Notes: a model not told the origin generated them from the letters alone. 12,387 nt of DNA from Bacteroidales bacterium (GCA_004554255.1 SFNC01000056.1:1-12387); one strand, 5' to 3'. Counted from the stretch's first letter, positions 1-6,682 are shown. Numbers and translations: made by a program.

Positions 1-110
1 TCCACGAAGGGCTTGAAGGTGCGGCGGTGGCACTTGGGGCATATCGTTACTTTTTTACCTAACCGGAATTTGTAGTCTTTCGGGTTTCTCTTGGAATCTG
101 AAAATTTCAT
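1..110 (-). CDS. DUF6371/CHC2-like zinc-finger protein, N-terminal fragment (partial)
   Basis: Only the first 36 codons are inside the window, reading leftward from the ATG at 108-110; the rest lies beyond position 1. The visible peptide is basic (KFSDSKRNPKDYKFRLGKK) and then shows one half of a zinc site, C24-P-K-C27-H, followed by RRTFKPFV. A 'CPxC...(T/R)FxPFVD' opening is typical of the CHC2-like zinc ribbon at the start of DUF6371 and toprim-primase-like proteins in Bacteroidetes mobile elements. These are commonly encoded directly after a RecA-like ATPase, which is the arrangement here (ATPase stop at 234, gap 123 nt). Family recollection from a 36-residue fragment is the weak point; a different zinc-ribbon protein cannot be excluded. 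The inferred role is priming or DNA handling during element replication. Confidence 0.55.
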   Translation of the reverse strand, partial: MKFSDSKRNPKDYKFRLGKKVTICPKCHRRTFKPFV

Positions 111-179
111 AGTAGTGTGTTTTTAAGTGTGTGTATATAATTTATGGTGTTTATTACAGTTTACAGAGGGTTACGTATG

Positions 180-218
180 TTACCACGTTACCGGTGCGCG
201 GCCTTGGTAACGTGGTAA
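180..218. repeat. Iteron-like palindrome, copy 1 (between ATPase and zinc-finger gene)
   Basis: TTACCACGTTACC (180-192), a 13-nt spacer (193-205), then GGTAACGTGGTAA (206-218): a perfect 13-bp inverted repeat. Each arm is two tandem copies of an 8-bp unit GGTAACGT. A further partial unit (GTTACGTA) lies just left of the first arm, near 172. The site lies in the 123-nt gap between the ATPase stop and the start of the upstream-of-window gene. No T-run follows on either strand, so it is unlikely to be a terminator; a protein-binding site is more likely. A matching copy lies at 1836-1884. Confidence 0.85.
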
Positions 219-233
219 CGTCGGCCAATAACG

Positions 234-1640
234 TCAGGCGGCGCTTTTGCGGCGAAGTTGTTTTGCTACGATACTGACTTCTCTGAGCGATGAGTTGGTG
301 ACCCGTGCCACCTCGCGTTGCGGCAGTCCCTCCACCAGCAGTTCCTCTATGCGCTGCTCTCTGCTTTCCTTCTCACTGCCGGCCGGCACCAGCAGGTCTA
401 TCTCCGGCGCATAACCGACGGTCTGCATCCTGAGCATCTCGCCGTCTTTAACGAGCTGTGTGCGTATCACATTGTTGTCGCCGTACAGACACTCGCAGTT
501 GCGTACTTTTATCTGCTTGATGTACCGTCCGCCGGGGAGATTGGTGAAGTCCATGCCGATGGCGAAGATGGCGTCCATAAAGTTTGCGATGCGCTTTGAC
601 CCCGCCAGGGAGTTCTGCGTCAGCACCGCCGTCTGTGCGCGCTTGGGTGTGTGCGCCAGGCACAGTATGGACATGTCCCAGCGACGTTTCATGGACACTA
701 ACAGCTGCATCAGCTCTCCCGCCGCATCGCCGCTCTCACAGCGGTTGCACACCCAGGTGATGTTGTCCAGGATGATGATGTTGCAGTTGTTACGCAAGGC
801 ACAGACTTCTATCTGCTGCACCATCTGCGCCATGTCCTCGGGGACAGGCTTGTCGCCGAATTCGGCACGGATAAACCCGGGGCTGAACCGATATAACTCG
901 CCCGTGTCGGGATCTGTATAGCGCAGCTGGAACTGCTTGTCGGACAGCTCAAAGTCGAAGTACAGCACTCTGCGCCCCCTGCTGGCGATTTCCTCGGCAA
1001 TCTGCACGGCGTAGATGCTCTTGCCCATGTTGGTGTCCGCGAACAGACACGCCACCTCGTTCTCGAACCACAGCGTGTGCCACAGCTGCTTGGGATTGGG
1101 ACGCATGGCCGCATCACTCACCCACGCGTCGGCGCTCTTGCTCACAAACAGCAGCGGAGCGTTCTCCACCAGGAATTTACGCTCGTCCTCCGCGCCACTG
1201 AGGTCCGAGGAGATGTCCGTGCCCTTGGCGATGGCGTCGTTGAGGTAGTTCTGACGCAATTTTGCCACCGTCTCGTCCGGCAGACTGCTGATGTCGAAGC
1301 CATTACACTCCGGGAGGTCCTCATTCTCATACGGATTGTACTCCTGTTCCTCGGGATACTCCGGCTCCTCATCCTCGGCGGGTATCTCCCAGTACGGAAT
1401 CCGTGTAGCGTCAAATTCCGGAACGGTGTCTCCGGACACGGGTGCCGCCACATTAAGTGTCGGGACTGAGCCTTCGCACGCCGGAGCATAGTCTACAACT
1501 GTAGCGACATCTTTGGGAATGACCGCCGGGAGATTGCGTTCGGGTGTCGGTGCAACCGTCTCGCTTGTGTTGGTGTACTCTGATAATTGGTTCATGGCCT
1601 TCTCTGCCATGTCGCCCATTTCTTCGATGATGTTTTTCAT
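234..1640 (-). CDS. RepA-like (RecA-fold) AAA family ATPase with C-terminal HTH
   Basis: A 468-residue protein from the ATG at 1638-1640. The open frame runs on to 1793, but a consensus promoter sits at 1731-1762 inside that extension, so the start at 1640 is preferred. Residues 1-110 are low-complexity and strongly acidic around 84-110 (many E and Y). The ATPase core follows: Walker A A201-D-T-N-M-G-K-S208, FDFE at 228-231 with the probable catalytic glutamate E231, Walker B I288-I-I-L-D292, and a sensor-like L-A-H330. This is the RepA/AAA_25 hexameric-helicase-like subgroup of RecA folds, used by plasmids and mobile elements to open or load at origins. Residues about 428-462 look like a helix-turn-helix (EGLPQREVARVTNSSLREV). 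The next gene on this strand encodes a putative primase-like zinc protein, and palindromes at 180-218 and 1836-1884 bracket the gene. Family assignment is good; replication function is inferred. Confidence 0.82.
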   Translation of the reverse strand: MKNIIEEMGDMAEKAMNQLSEYTNTSETVAPTPERNLPAVIPKDVATVVDYAPACEGSVPTLNVAAPVSGDTVPEFDATRIPYWEIPAEDEEPEYPEEQEYNPYENEDLPECNGFDISSLPDETVAKLRQNYLNDAIAKGTDISSDLSGAEDERKFLVENAPLLFVSKSADAWVSDAAMRPNPKQLWHTLWFENEVACLFADTNMGKSIYAVQIAEEIASRGRRVLYFDFELSDKQFQLRYTDPDTGELYRFSPGFIRAEFGDKPVPEDMAQMVQQIEVCALRNNCNIIILDNITWVCNRCESGDAAGELMQLLVSMKRRWDMSILCLAHTPKRAQTAVLTQNSLAGSKRIANFMDAIFAIGMDFTNLPGGRYIKQIKVRNCECLYGDNNVIRTQLVKDGEMLRMQTVGYAPEIDLLVPAGSEKESREQRIEELLVEGLPQREVARVTNSSLREVSIVAKQLRRKSAA

Positions 1641-1730
1641 AAGATTTAAAAATTTGTGTGTTAATAAATTTGTAAATAGGTTGGTTTTGGGACTATTGGT
1701 ATATAGTCCAGTGTGTGTTGTTTCACTTTG

Positions 1731-1762
1731 CAAAGTTACAACGTTAATTTGCGATTTCCAAA
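1731..1762 (-). promoter_or_regulatory. Bacteroidetes-type promoter for the ATPase gene
   Basis: On the minus strand, TTTG (1759-1762) and TAACTTTG (1731-1738) are separated by 20 nt, a perfect match to the Bacteroidetes -33/-7 consensus. Transcription would begin near 1724 and leave a leader of about 85 nt before the ATG at 1640. This supports 1640, not 1793, as the ATPase start. Confidence 0.72.
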
Positions 1763-1835
1763 TTTTTCCGCAAAAAGTTTTCAACATTCGCAAATTTTAA
1801 TTGCTATACATTGTATATATACCATGTTTTGTATA

Positions 1836-1884
1836 TTACCACGTTACCAACGCCCGGCCATGGTAACATGGTAACGTGGCAACG
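1836..1884. repeat. Iteron-like palindrome, copy 2 (upstream of ATPase promoter)
   Basis: TTACCACGTTACC (1836-1848), a 13-nt spacer (1849-1861), then three tandem 8-bp units GGTAACAT, GGTAACGT, GGCAACG (1862-1884). The left arm is identical to copy 1, the spacer has the same length, and the spacers share a GCsCGGCC core. The flank at 1801-1838 is about 80% A+T and contains runs such as TTGTATATATACC. Iteron-like repeats beside an AT-rich stretch and next to a RepA-like ATPase gene resemble a replication origin, but an operator for the ATPase promoter at 1731-1762 is equally compatible. Confidence 0.82.
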
Positions 1885-1934
1885 GTGAGTTCCGGCACGC
1901 ATAGACTTATAAGATTTAAAGCCTGCAACTGCTA

Positions 1935-1965
1935 TTGCAAATGACGGCGAAAATGTGTATCTTTG
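1935..1965 (+). promoter_or_regulatory. Bacteroidetes-type promoter upstream of cdaA
   Basis: TTG (1935-1937), 20 nt, then TATCTTTG (1958-1965), matching the Bacteroidetes -33/-7 elements. The predicted start site near 1972 gives cdaA a leader of roughly 215 nt that would contain the whole inverted-repeat structure at 1993-2188. A second -7-like octamer, TATATTTG at 2020-2027, has no good -33 partner and is treated as secondary. Confidence 0.6.
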
Positions 1966-1992
1966 CACATTGAACCAATACGGTTGCGCTTA

Positions 1993-2188
1993 TAAGTAAC
2001 TCGCATAAATTAGATGATGTATATTTGCGTCGTATTTTCAGGAGATTTAGGCGTTGGAGTTCAGGAGCGTATCGGGCTACGTGACTGAACGACAGCGGCT
2101 AAAGCATTGAAAAGACAAGCAAAGATGCATCAGCTAAAAGAGTTACAAAAGCAATTGTATACATTAACTAATTTATAAGAGTTACTTA
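1993..2188. repeat. 196-bp element bounded by 31-nt inverted repeats (MITE-like or structured leader)
   Basis: The left arm 1993-2023 begins TAAGTAACTC; the right arm 2158-2188 ends GAGTTACTTA. Their reverse complements match at 27 of 31 positions (10 matches, a 2-nt mismatch, 9 matches, a 3-nt block with one match, 7 matches). The right arm ends exactly one base before the cdaA ATG at 2189. A long hairpin (2044-2105) sits inside, so the region would fold as an outer stem enclosing an inner stem. GAGTTAC also occurs at 2140-2146, offering the left arm an alternative partner to 2179-2185. No transposase gene and no clear target duplication are visible. The element is either a non-autonomous mobile element or a regulatory 5' leader. 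Confidence 0.65.
2044..2105. repeat. Long imperfect hairpin, copy A (28-position stem, 6-nt loop)
   Basis: Positions 2044-2071 pair with 2078-2105 around loop TCGGGC: 22 of 28 positions are Watson-Crick or G.T. Four of the six mismatches form two tandem GA/AG blocks (2065-2066 with 2083-2084; 2057-2058 with 2091-2092). A related copy in the same orientation lies at 12342-12387. There is no T-run after the stem, so it is not an intrinsic terminator. It lies in the predicted cdaA leader. Confidence 0.72.
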
Positions 2189-2968
2189 ATGTTTGAATTC
2201 ACCATAAAAGACGCCATTGACATTGTAGTTGTAGCGTTTCTGCTGTACTACGTATTCCGCATCATGAAGGAGAGCGGCACGCTGTCCATATTCTACGGCG
2301 CGATGGTGTTTATCGTAGTATGGCTCATTGCCAGCGAGATTTTCCAGCTAAGGCTCATCGGCTCTATCCTGGACAAGTTCATGAGCATTGGCCTGCTTAT
2401 CCTGGTGATTCTCTTCCAGGACCAGATAAAGAGGTTCCTCACGGACATGGGCTCCAGGCGACGGTTCGGACTCCTGCGCAAGCTGCTCAGGCACGAGGAC
2501 GACGCCGCGTTTGACGTGCGCCTCATTGTTATGCCCATCGTCTACGCATGCATGTCCATGTCCAAGAGCAAGACCGGTGCGCTGATTGTGGTGCAGGGCA
2601 GAATACCCCTGGAGCAGTATGCACAGACCGGCGACATCATCAACGCGAGCATAAACACCCGTCTGATAGAGAACATCTTCTTCAAGAACTCGCCCCTGCA
2701 CGACGGCGCCATGATTGTGAACCGCGACCGTATAATCGCCGCAGGATGCATCCTCCCCGTCAGCCACGACACGTCTGTTCCGCGCTCAATGGGACTGCGT
2801 CACCGCTCGGCATTAGGCATCGCCCAGGCCACGGACGCCATGGCCGTGGTGGTGAGCGAGGAGACGGGAAACATATCGGTGGCATACCGCGGAAAGCTCA
2901 CCACCAGGCTCAGCAGCACCGACCTGGAGCAGCAGCTGACGGAAATGCTCAACAACTCCGAGATTTAA
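2189..2968 (+). CDS. cdaA: Diadenylate cyclase CdaA (c-di-AMP synthase)
   Basis: Condenses two ATP into cyclic di-AMP, a second messenger that controls potassium and osmolyte transport and cell-wall homeostasis; it acts at the inner face of the cytoplasmic membrane. The 259-residue length is normal for CdaA. Three hydrophobic segments near residues 10-25, 33-50 and 61-78 precede the DAC domain (about 105-250). The domain shows the hallmark D172-G-A174 and R204-H-R206 motifs plus G130-A-L-I-V, so the active site looks intact. The ATG at 2189 begins MFEFTIKDAID, the usual N-terminus of Bacteroidetes orthologues. No folP lies upstream, although folP is often next to cdaA in Bacteroides as I recall; here an inverted-repeat element and a mobile-element region occupy that side. 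Transcription probably begins near 1972. The following GH13 gene starts 38 nt downstream with no obvious promoter, so read-through is likely. Confidence 0.95.
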   Translation: MFEFTIKDAIDIVVVAFLLYYVFRIMKESGTLSIFYGAMVFIVVWLIASEIFQLRLIGSILDKFMSIGLLILVILFQDQIKRFLTDMGSRRRFGLLRKLLRHEDDAAFDVRLIVMPIVYACMSMSKSKTGALIVVQGRIPLEQYAQTGDIINASINTRLIENIFFKNSPLHDGAMIVNRDRIIAAGCILPVSHDTSVPRSMGLRHRSALGIAQATDAMAVVVSEETGNISVAYRGKLTTRLSSTDLEQQLTEMLNNSEI

Positions 2969-3006
2969 TCTTAACCTATCATATCATAACCATTTACCAA
3001 ATATTC

Positions 3007-5757
3007 ATGAAAAAAGTACTTTCGCTGTTCGTGGCAATAGTGGCGCTGGCACTCTCCGGCGTGGCACAGATTGTCACCACCTCCCCCGCACTACTGCAGG
3101 AAAGCAGCAAAAATGTCGTCATCACTTATCATGCCGACTCGCCCTTAGGCAACAACGGACTGAAAGGCGTAACCGCGTCAGACCCCGTGTACGCGCACAT
3201 CGGCGTAATCACCAACAAGAGCAATGGCTCATGGGCATACGCGCCCGCATGGAAAGACAACTCGGCAAAATACAAGCTGAACTACGTCTCGGCCAACACC
3301 TGGACGCTGAACCTGGGCGACATCCGCACCTACTTCGGCATCAAGGACGCCGACGAGCACGTGGAGAAGATAGCTCTCGTGTTCCGCAACGGCACCGCAA
3401 GCAAGGAGGGCAAGACCAGGAACGGCGGCGACATCTTCGTACCCGTCTTCCCGGAAGGCTTCCAGATGAGCTTCTCCACAACCGCAGAGTCCACCATCCT
3501 CTCCGCTGCCGCCACACTCACCTTCAATGCCGTGACCAGCAGCAACGCCGACATCACCATCAGCGTGGACGGCAAGAACATAGCCTCGGCAAGCGCAAAG
3601 ACCTCGCTAACCGGCACTTACAACTTCAGCAACCACGGCAGCTACCGCGTGGTGGCAACAGCCAAATCCGGCAACGAGACCATCACAAGCACCATCAACG
3701 TAGCCTACCCCGGGCAGTCCACTGCCGGCACTTACCCCGGTGGCGTGCCCAAAATGGGTGCCGTGAAGAACGCCGACGGCTCTGTAACCTTCTGCCTCGC
3801 CGCCCCCGGCAAGAACAGCGTGGTGTTAGTGCCCTCGTGGGACGACTATAATGTGCTGGACAAGAACGTGATGAAGTATCAGGACTATCAGGGCCAGCGC
3901 TACTTCTTCACCACAGTTTCCGGCCTGGACAACAGCAAGGACTATCCCTACTACTACCTGGTGGACGCGAAGTACAAGGTTGCGGACCCCTACGCGCACC
4001 TCATCCTGGACAACTACTCGGACAGGTTTATTGACAAGTCCGTATGGCCCGACATGCCGCAGTATCCCTACGACAAGTTCGACGATGTCTGCCTGGCTGT
4101 CTTCAACGGCTCGCGAGACACCAACTTCAAATTCTCGCCGTTCTCCATCCCCGACCACAAGAACCTGGTAATCTACGAGATGCTGTTCCGCGACTTCACC
4201 GGCACCGAGGGCGCGGCAGACGGCAACGGTACCATCCGCAAGGCCATAGAGAAGTTCGAGCACATCCGCTCGCTGGGCGTGAATGCCGTGGAGCTGATGC
4301 CCGTCATGGAGTTCAACGGCAACAACTCGTGGGGATACAACCCCAACTTCTACATGGCGCCCGACAAGGCTTACGGCTCGCCCGAGGACCTCAAAGAATT
4401 CATCGAACTCTGCCACCGCAACGGCATCGCGGTAATCATGGACATCGTATTCAACCAGAGCGATGGCCTCCACCCCTGGTACATGATGTACGACATCAAC
4501 AGCAACCCCTTCTACAACAAGACCGCACCCCACAGCTACAGCGTGCTCAACGACTGGAAGCAGGAGAATCCCCTGGTGCGCCAACAGTGGAAGGACACCA
4601 TCAAGTACTGGATGACTGTATATAACGTGGACGGCTTCCGCTTCGACCTGGTAAAGGGCCTCGGAACATCGTACAACAACGGCGACACCGAGAGCTACAA
4701 CGCCACCCGCGTGGCAACAATGAAGGACCTCCACAACGCCATCAAGGAAGTCAAGCCCGACGGCATACACATCAACGAGAACCTCGCCGGCAGCAAGGAA
4801 GAGAACGAGATGGCAGCCGACGGACAGCTCAACTGGGGCAGCGGCCTCAACAACAACTCCTGCCTGTACGCAATGGGTAACGCCAGCGGAGCATCCCTGT
4901 CGCGGTACCTGTCCGCCAACGACAGCCGCACTGCATTCTCAACCGTAGCATACGCCGAGAACCACGACGAGGAGCGCATGGGTTACAGACAGAACACATC
5001 CGGCGTAAACGGCGTGAAAGGCAACGTGGCAACATCCATGAAACGCCTCGGCGCAGTAGCCGTGCACCTGCTGATGACCCCCGGTCCCAAGATGATATGG
5101 CAGTTCGGCGAGCTTGGCGCAGACCAGACCACCAAGAACAGCAGCGGTAACGACACATCGCCCAAGCGCGTAATATGGAGCTACCTGGAAAACAGCGACC
5201 GTGCAGCCCTCTGCGAGACATACAAGGCCCTCGGCTGGCTCAGAAAAGGCAATCCGCACATGTTCAACGGCGAGGCCACATTCTCGTACGTGAACATCGA
5301 CCAGAACAACATCGCCACCGGACGCACCATGCGCCTCAAAAACGGCGACAGCGAAATCATCGCCTTCATAAACCCGAAAGTGACCGGTGCCACACCCCTC
5401 AACATAACCTCGCAGTCGTCAAGCCTCAAGGCCTCCAACTCACAGCTCATCTGCGCATCGCCCGGCTACACCCCCGCACTGACAGACACCGCCGACGGCG
5501 TGGCTTGCCGCGTACCCGCAAACGGATATGCAGTCTATGCCACAGCAGACCTGGCCGGCATTGACGACATCGTGGCCGATAATCCCGGTAACGCTCCCGC
5601 AGTAATCGGTGGTAACGGCGAAATCATCATCGTCGGAGAGTACAGCCACGCAACAGTGTACAACATCTCGGGCGCAGTGATGCCCTCGCTCAAGGTAGCC
5701 CCCGGCCTGTACATCGTCAACGTGGACGGTAACGCCGCCAAAGTCCTCGTCCGCTAA
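3007..5757 (+). CDS. Secreted multidomain GH13 alpha-amylase-family glycoside hydrolase
   Basis: A 916-residue secreted enzyme predicted to cleave alpha-1,4 (or alpha-1,6) glucans such as starch or glycogen. The ATG at 3007 is chosen because it begins a clear signal peptide (MKKVLSLFVAIVALALSGVAQ) without a lipobox; the upstream part of the frame overlaps cdaA and is discarded. Order: N-terminal beta-rich module (about 22-160, like the DUF4961-type domain of Bacteroidetes GH13s), Ig-like stretch (about 160-240), CBM48-like module (about 245-345), then the (beta/alpha)8 barrel from about 385. Catalytic signatures: region I D479-I-V-F-N483-Q484, region II G543-F-R545-F-D547 (nucleophile), region III N590-E591 (acid/base), region IV N652-H653-D654. 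The usual region I histidine is replaced by Q484. Residues about 870-916 resemble a T9SS type A sorting domain ending in KVLVR. No susC/susD genes are adjacent. Confidence 0.92.
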   Translation: MKKVLSLFVAIVALALSGVAQIVTTSPALLQESSKNVVITYHADSPLGNNGLKGVTASDPVYAHIGVITNKSNGSWAYAPAWKDNSAKYKLNYVSANTWTLNLGDIRTYFGIKDADEHVEKIALVFRNGTASKEGKTRNGGDIFVPVFPEGFQMSFSTTAESTILSAAATLTFNAVTSSNADITISVDGKNIASASAKTSLTGTYNFSNHGSYRVVATAKSGNETITSTINVAYPGQSTAGTYPGGVPKMGAVKNADGSVTFCLAAPGKNSVVLVPSWDDYNVLDKNVMKYQDYQGQRYFFTTVSGLDNSKDYPYYYLVDAKYKVADPYAHLILDNYSDRFIDKSVWPDMPQYPYDKFDDVCLAVFNGSRDTNFKFSPFSIPDHKNLVIYEMLFRDFTGTEGAADGNGTIRKAIEKFEHIRSLGVNAVELMPVMEFNGNNSWGYNPNFYMAPDKAYGSPEDLKEFIELCHRNGIAVIMDIVFNQSDGLHPWYMMYDINSNPFYNKTAPHSYSVLNDWKQENPLVRQQWKDTIKYWMTVYNVDGFRFDLVKGLGTSYNNGDTESYNATRVATMKDLHNAIKEVKPDGIHINENLAGSKEENEMAADGQLNWGSGLNNNSCLYAMGNASGASLSRYLSANDSRTAFSTVAYAENHDEERMGYRQNTSGVNGVKGNVATSMKRLGAVAVHLLMTPGPKMIWQFGELGADQTTKNSSGNDTSPKRVIWSYLENSDRAALCETYKALGWLRKGNPHMFNGEATFSYVNIDQNNIATGRTMRLKNGDSEIIAFINPKVTGATPLNITSQSSSLKASNSQLICASPGYTPALTDTADGVACRVPANGYAVYATADLAGIDDIVADNPGNAPAVIGGNGEIIIVGEYSHATVYNISGAVMPSLKVAPGLYIVNVDGNAAKVLVR

Positions 5758-5780
5758 CATCCCACCCACACAAACAACCA

Positions 5781-5822
5781 AGCGACGCGTGTGCTACAAT
5801 GGCGCATGCGTCGCTCGTTTTT
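5781..5822 (+). terminator. Rho-independent terminator after the GH13 gene
   Basis: A 14-position stem, AGCGACGCGTGTGC (5781-5794) with GCGCATGCGTCGCT (5802-5815, two wobble pairs), a 7-nt loop, then CGTTTTT. It lies 24 nt after the GH13 stop and closes the cdaA-GH13 transcript. Confidence 0.85.
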
Positions 5823-5878
5823 CCCGCCCGAGATTCATTGGAACTCTAACGAACAATCTTAGTAAATAAAAAAAGTTA

Positions 5879-5908
5879 TTGTAGTATCAAGAATTTTTCG
5901 TAAATTTG
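5879..5908 (+). promoter_or_regulatory. Bacteroidetes-type promoter of the zeta-like kinase pair
   Basis: TTG (5879-5881), 19 nt, then TAAATTTG (5901-5908). Predicted transcription start near 5914, giving a leader of about 35 nt to the ATG at 5949. A nine-codon reading frame (5921-5947, ATG to TAG) would lie in this leader and ends one base before the kinase start; whether it is translated is unknown. Confidence 0.68.
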
Positions 5909-5948
5909 CGTTATATAAAAATGTTTGCGAAGCATTTCATGCGATAGA

Positions 5949-6521
5949 ATGATGCGACCTACATTGTATATAATCGCTGGGTGTAATGGAGCCGGGAAGA
6001 CTACGGCTTCCTATTCGGTATTGCCGGATTTGTTGAACTGTAGGGAATTTGTCAATGCAGATGAGATAGCAAAGGGGCTTTCTCCTTTTAATCCGGAATC
6101 TGTTGCCATAGAGGCCGGAAAACTTATGCTTCAACGAATCGACTTATTACTTAGTCAAAGAAAGACATTTGCCATAGAGACCACCCTCGCAACGCGTAGC
6201 TATGCCGCGCTTGTGAAGCGTGCTCACGAGCGAGGATACAATGTAGTGCTCCTTTTCTTTTGGCTTCCATCTCCGGAAATGGCTGTTGCGCGTGTCGCAA
6301 AAAGAGTCAGCGAGGGAGGGCATAATATTCCGACTGAAACAATTCGTCGACGTTATTGGTTAGGATTACAGAACTTCTTCAATATCTTTATACCTATAGT
6401 GGATAGTTGGAGTTTTTATGATAATGTAAACAGCCCGGTTGAATTGGCGAATGAAACTGAGACATTAAATAATGCAGTTTTTAACAAAATAAAGGAATCA
6501 TGTCTGAACAGGAAAAAATAA
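5949..6521 (+). CDS. Zeta-toxin-like P-loop kinase
   Basis: A 190-residue P-loop protein of the zeta-toxin-like/AAA group. Visible motifs: Walker A G11-C-N-G-A-G-K17-T18, V35-N-A-D38 (position of the zeta base and substrate-binding aspartate), F74-A-I-E77-T-T, a basic lid R115-V-A-K-R-V-S-E-G-G-H, and R133-R-R-Y. Zeta toxins phosphorylate UDP-N-acetylglucosamine, but many stand-alone bacterial relatives have no proven toxic activity. The ATG at 5949 is preferred over a TTG at 5925 because it lies just before the conserved core; an ATG at 5952 is equally possible. The next gene overlaps its 3' end by 22 nt, suggesting translational coupling. This gene and its partner are visibly more AT-rich than the flanking genes, which suggests horizontal transfer. 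Family level is secure; the toxin role is inferred. Confidence 0.85.
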   Translation: MMRPTLYIIAGCNGAGKTTASYSVLPDLLNCREFVNADEIAKGLSPFNPESVAIEAGKLMLQRIDLLLSQRKTFAIETTLATRSYAALVKRAHERGYNVVLLFFWLPSPEMAVARVAKRVSEGGHNIPTETIRRRYWLGLQNFFNIFIPIVDSWSFYDNVNSPVELANETETLNNAVFNKIKESCLNRKK

Positions 6522-6682
6522 ACTTGAGAAAAAAAATCAATCAAGGATTAAAACAGTCATACGAAGCTCTTCTTCAGCGCAAAGCTGCTCTTGGTCAGGA
6601 TATGGTTATTGCTGACGCTAATGGGCAGCCTATGGTAATTTCTGCGAAAGAGTTATTGGAAAATAGAAATAAAGTTAAGTAA
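6500..6682 (+). CDS. Small partner of the zeta-like kinase (putative antitoxin)
   Basis: A 60-residue, charged, helix-prone protein: MSEQEKINLRKKINQGLKQ, then an alpha-helical middle, a short beta-like MVIADANGQPMVIS, and a final helix AKELLENRNK. The ATG at 6500 lies inside the last 22 nt of the kinase gene, in another frame. It is preceded by AAAGGA, an SD-like sequence 3 nt before the start, uncommon in this window. Similar short 'K-x-S-Y-E-x-L-L ... VI...G' proteins accompany zeta-like P-loop kinases in Bacteroidetes, as I recall, which makes an antitoxin or chaperone-like role plausible. It is shorter than the classical epsilon antitoxin and shows no DNA-binding motif I can recognise. 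Confidence 0.75.
   Translation: MSEQEKINLRKKINQGLKQSYEALLQRKAALGQDMVIADANGQPMVISAKELLENRNKVK

Noticed and set aside
1641..1793. Upstream extension of the ATPase frame to 1793
   Set aside because: The consensus promoter at 1731-1762 lies inside it, and the sequence looks like non-coding AT-rich leader.
2189..2968. CdaA as the nucleotide-second-messenger part of a defence system
   Set aside because: It is the standard membrane CdaA with normal length and motifs; no effector, CD-NTase or ancillary defence gene is nearby.
2548..3006. Open frame extending the GH13 gene 153 codons upstream
   Set aside because: It overlaps cdaA in another frame, is Arg/His-rich shadow sequence, and would bury the clear signal peptide that starts at the ATG at 3007.
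3826..4770. 314-codon minus-strand open frame within the GH13 gene
   Set aside because: Antisense shadow of GC-rich coding sequence; Val/His-rich with no domain, and the plus-strand frame carries all GH13 motifs.
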